From CAZBQC01 sp964494015 (GTDB lineage Bacteria > Bacillota_I > Bacilli_A > RF39 > UBA660), in contig CAZBQC010000026.1 in the NCBI GenBank assembly GCA_964494015.1, positions 1-13,738 of the forward strand: a DNA stretch of 13,738 nucleotides. Direction: 5' to 3'. The position numbers and the translations under genes were made by a program. The notes beneath the pieces were generated by a model, which ran no database searches, was not told the origin of the DNA, and saw only the letters and a program-made list of their open reading frames with translations. This document shows, piece after piece, positions 12,515 to 13,738 of the stretch (positions are counted from its first letter, which is position 1; every line of letters starts with the position of its first letter).

Positions 12515-13579
12515 CTATGATTTCCATCCTTTTTTTATTGCACAGGCTTTGTATACATATCCTTCAGACCAGCCATTAGACGTACTTGTAGTATCATATT
12601 TACAATAGACAAAGTCCTTTGATTCAACGTTAAAACCTTCCGGCAATCTATTACTATCCATAATTAAATCAGTTCTGCACCAATCAATACCAGTAACTTC
12701 ATATCCTCCCATTTCAACATTAAAGGCACATGGATCTTTTAAGATATTAGATAAACCACCAAAAATCGACCACAAGAATACCCCACTTATTGCTATCGTT
12801 CCTGTCCAAAACACTTTGGGTTTTTCTTTCTTTATTTTCTTGATATAATCAACACTTGTTTTTAAATATGGGGTTGCTTTACTTTTTATTTTTTGAAATT
12901 GATTATTTTTTATTGCATTTATAGTGTTTTTCGATTTAGAAATATTATTTTCGTTTTTTGCTTTCCCCTCAATTAAATCATATAACATGGACTTAATTCT
13001 CTTCATTCTTTTATGTTTATATCGCATTCTCTTTATAAGTCTTAGAATTTTATATATTATCGTGATAATTAATGAAAAAAAGATAGTTCCAGCAATTCTA
13101 GCATCTGTAGCTATATTAGTAGTTATGTGCATTAATGACATTAACCAAGATAACGGATAATAAAATAAGATTACTGATATAATAAAATGTAAGAATCCTT
13201 TTGAGAATTTATATGTTTTCATAACTTCGATAGAAAAATCATCGCTTACATTTTCACAATTACTCAATTCTTTTAAAATTTTGTTGATAATTATTTTGAC
13301 ATTCCTTTTATTTTTTCCAAAATCAAAAGGAACAAAAAACTTAGATTTAGAATAAACCTTTACTTCAGTAATTCCCTTTTCTAACTCTGTTATTCTAATA
13401 CTAACCTTTTCATTAAAGAGCAAATTCCTTTTGGCAGTTAAATCAAAAGTTTTAGTTTCTCCATCTTCCTTTTGCAAAATCATAGGCTTTATCTTGTCGT
13501 ATTTAAGTAGTTTTTTTAATGGCTCATAAATATCATTGATTTCATATGGTAGTTTTATAATTTCTCCATAATCATTCAT
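12515..13579 (-). CDS. Three-helix membrane protein with cysteine-containing C-terminal domain, function unknown
   Basis: The 354-residue protein is not one I can name. Residues 1-115 form an alpha/beta domain; its end, TEVKVYSKSKFF followed by FGKNKRNVKIIINKIL (87-102), recalls the strand-helix finish of lipid-transfer-like domains in other bacterial membrane proteins, but that is a loose resemblance. Membrane helices are at about 127-149, 161-180 and 256-276. Between the second and third is a highly basic loop (181-255, many Lys and Arg). The final 75 residues hold four cysteines (284, 301, 326, 346) and aromatic residues, and would lie outside by the positive-inside rule, so two disulfides are plausible. 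AAGGAG at 13590-13595 precedes the ATG at a rather long 10 bases. Single-gene unit with its own promoter and terminator. Confidence 0.75.
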   Translation of the reverse strand: MNDYGEIIKLPYEINDIYEPLKKLLKYDKIKPMILQKEDGETKTFDLTAKRNLLFNEKVSIRITELEKGITEVKVYSKSKFFVPFDFGKNKRNVKIIINKILKELSNCENVSDDFSIEVMKTYKFSKGFLHFIISVILFYYPLSWLMSLMHITTNIATDARIAGTIFFSLIITIIYKILRLIKRMRYKHKRMKRIKSMLYDLIEGKAKNENNISKSKNTINAIKNNQFQKIKSKATPYLKTSVDYIKKIKKEKPKVFWTGTIAISGVFLWSIFGGLSNILKDPCAFNVEMGGYEVTGIDWCRTDLIMDSNRLPEGFNVESKDFVYCKYDTTSTSNGWSEGYVYKACAIKKGWKS

Positions 13580-13633
13580 TGAAACAACACTCCTTCTAAA
13601 AACTATGGTTAATCAAGATGCATTTCTAATATA

Positions 13634-13661
13634 ATTATACTGCTTAAATTTTTAAAAACAA
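13634..13661 (-). promoter_or_regulatory. Promoter of the membrane protein gene
   Basis: On the minus strand TTGTTT (13656-13661), a 16-base spacer and a perfect TATAAT (13634-13639). The -35 matches at three of six positions. About 55 bases before the start codon. Confidence 0.5.
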
Positions 13662-13685
13662 TATAAATCTTGTTAAAAGTTGAAA

Positions 13686-13722
13686 TGTAATGTTACAATT
13701 GATGTGATACCTAAATAGGTAT
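13686..13722. promoter_or_regulatory. Two adjacent palindromes at the window edge, possible operator sites
   Basis: TGTAATGTTACA (13686-13697; 5-base arms, 2-base centre) and ATACCTAAATAGGTAT (13707-13722; 7-base arms, 2-base centre) lie upstream of the membrane protein promoter and before whatever gene lies to the right. Size and symmetry fit dimeric repressor sites, but no regulator is visible in the window. Confidence 0.35.
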
Positions 13723-13738
13723 ACAAAAGCGATTTGAT

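Noticed and set aside
12924..13160. 78-codon hydrophobic plus-strand frame
   Set aside because: Antisense to the membrane helices and basic loop of the gene at 12515-13579, with no ribosome binding site.

Overview
The window looks like the chromosome of a low-GC, spore-forming member of the Bacillota. The evidence is AT-rich sequence, strong AGGAGG-type ribosome binding sites, occasional TTG/GTG starts and intrinsic terminators with T runs. Several proteins also belong to families tied to endospores: a SpoVD-like penicillin-binding protein, a collagen-like protein with a BclB-type C-terminal domain, and a CotY/CotZ/ExsY-like cysteine-rich coat protein. I cannot name genus or species. An exact run of 100 N inside the collagen repeats shows this is a draft assembly with a gap of unknown true size.

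Layout. Positions 1-2003 (minus) hold the first bases of a gene leaving the window and a SpoVD-like transpeptidase. Positions 2169-3461 (plus) encode the collagen-like spore-surface protein. It converges, across a shared bidirectional terminator, on a three-gene minus-strand operon (5837 to 3519): a two-repeat DUF11 protein, a small protein that looks like a diverged third DUF11 unit, and a GT2-type glycosyltransferase with TPR repeats. I read 2169-5837 as a candidate spore-surface filament locus: a Thr-rich collagen stalk, adhesin-like beta-sandwich proteins and a candidate glycosylating enzyme.

Positions 5957-7944 (minus) are two tandem paralogous metallophosphoesterases with N-terminal helix-turn-helix-like segments. 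The second-positioned gene keeps nearly all metal ligands; the promoter-proximal one has lost three histidines and looks like a pseudoenzyme. Positions 8136-8546 (plus) encode a thioredoxin-like lipoprotein converging on trmL (8572-9081, minus). Upstream of trmL in the same direction is a membrane-anchored thioredoxin-fold protein with a CX6C motif (9084-9590). Next come a Bro-N/DinD-like protein (9648-10481), a 71-residue protein of unknown function with an excellent vegetative promoter (10615-10830), and a nucleoside 2-deoxyribosyltransferase (10939-11436) preceded by a 27-codon ORF that may be a gene remnant.

The right end holds the cysteine-rich coat-like gene (11778-12221, plus) and a three-helix membrane protein with a four-cysteine C-terminal domain (12515-13579, minus). 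Beyond it are a promoter and small palindromes running to the window edge. No tRNA, rRNA, insertion sequence or CRISPR array was seen. The longest stretches without a confirmed gene are 11437-11777 (remnant ORF and promoters) and 12222-12514 (two terminators and a palindrome).
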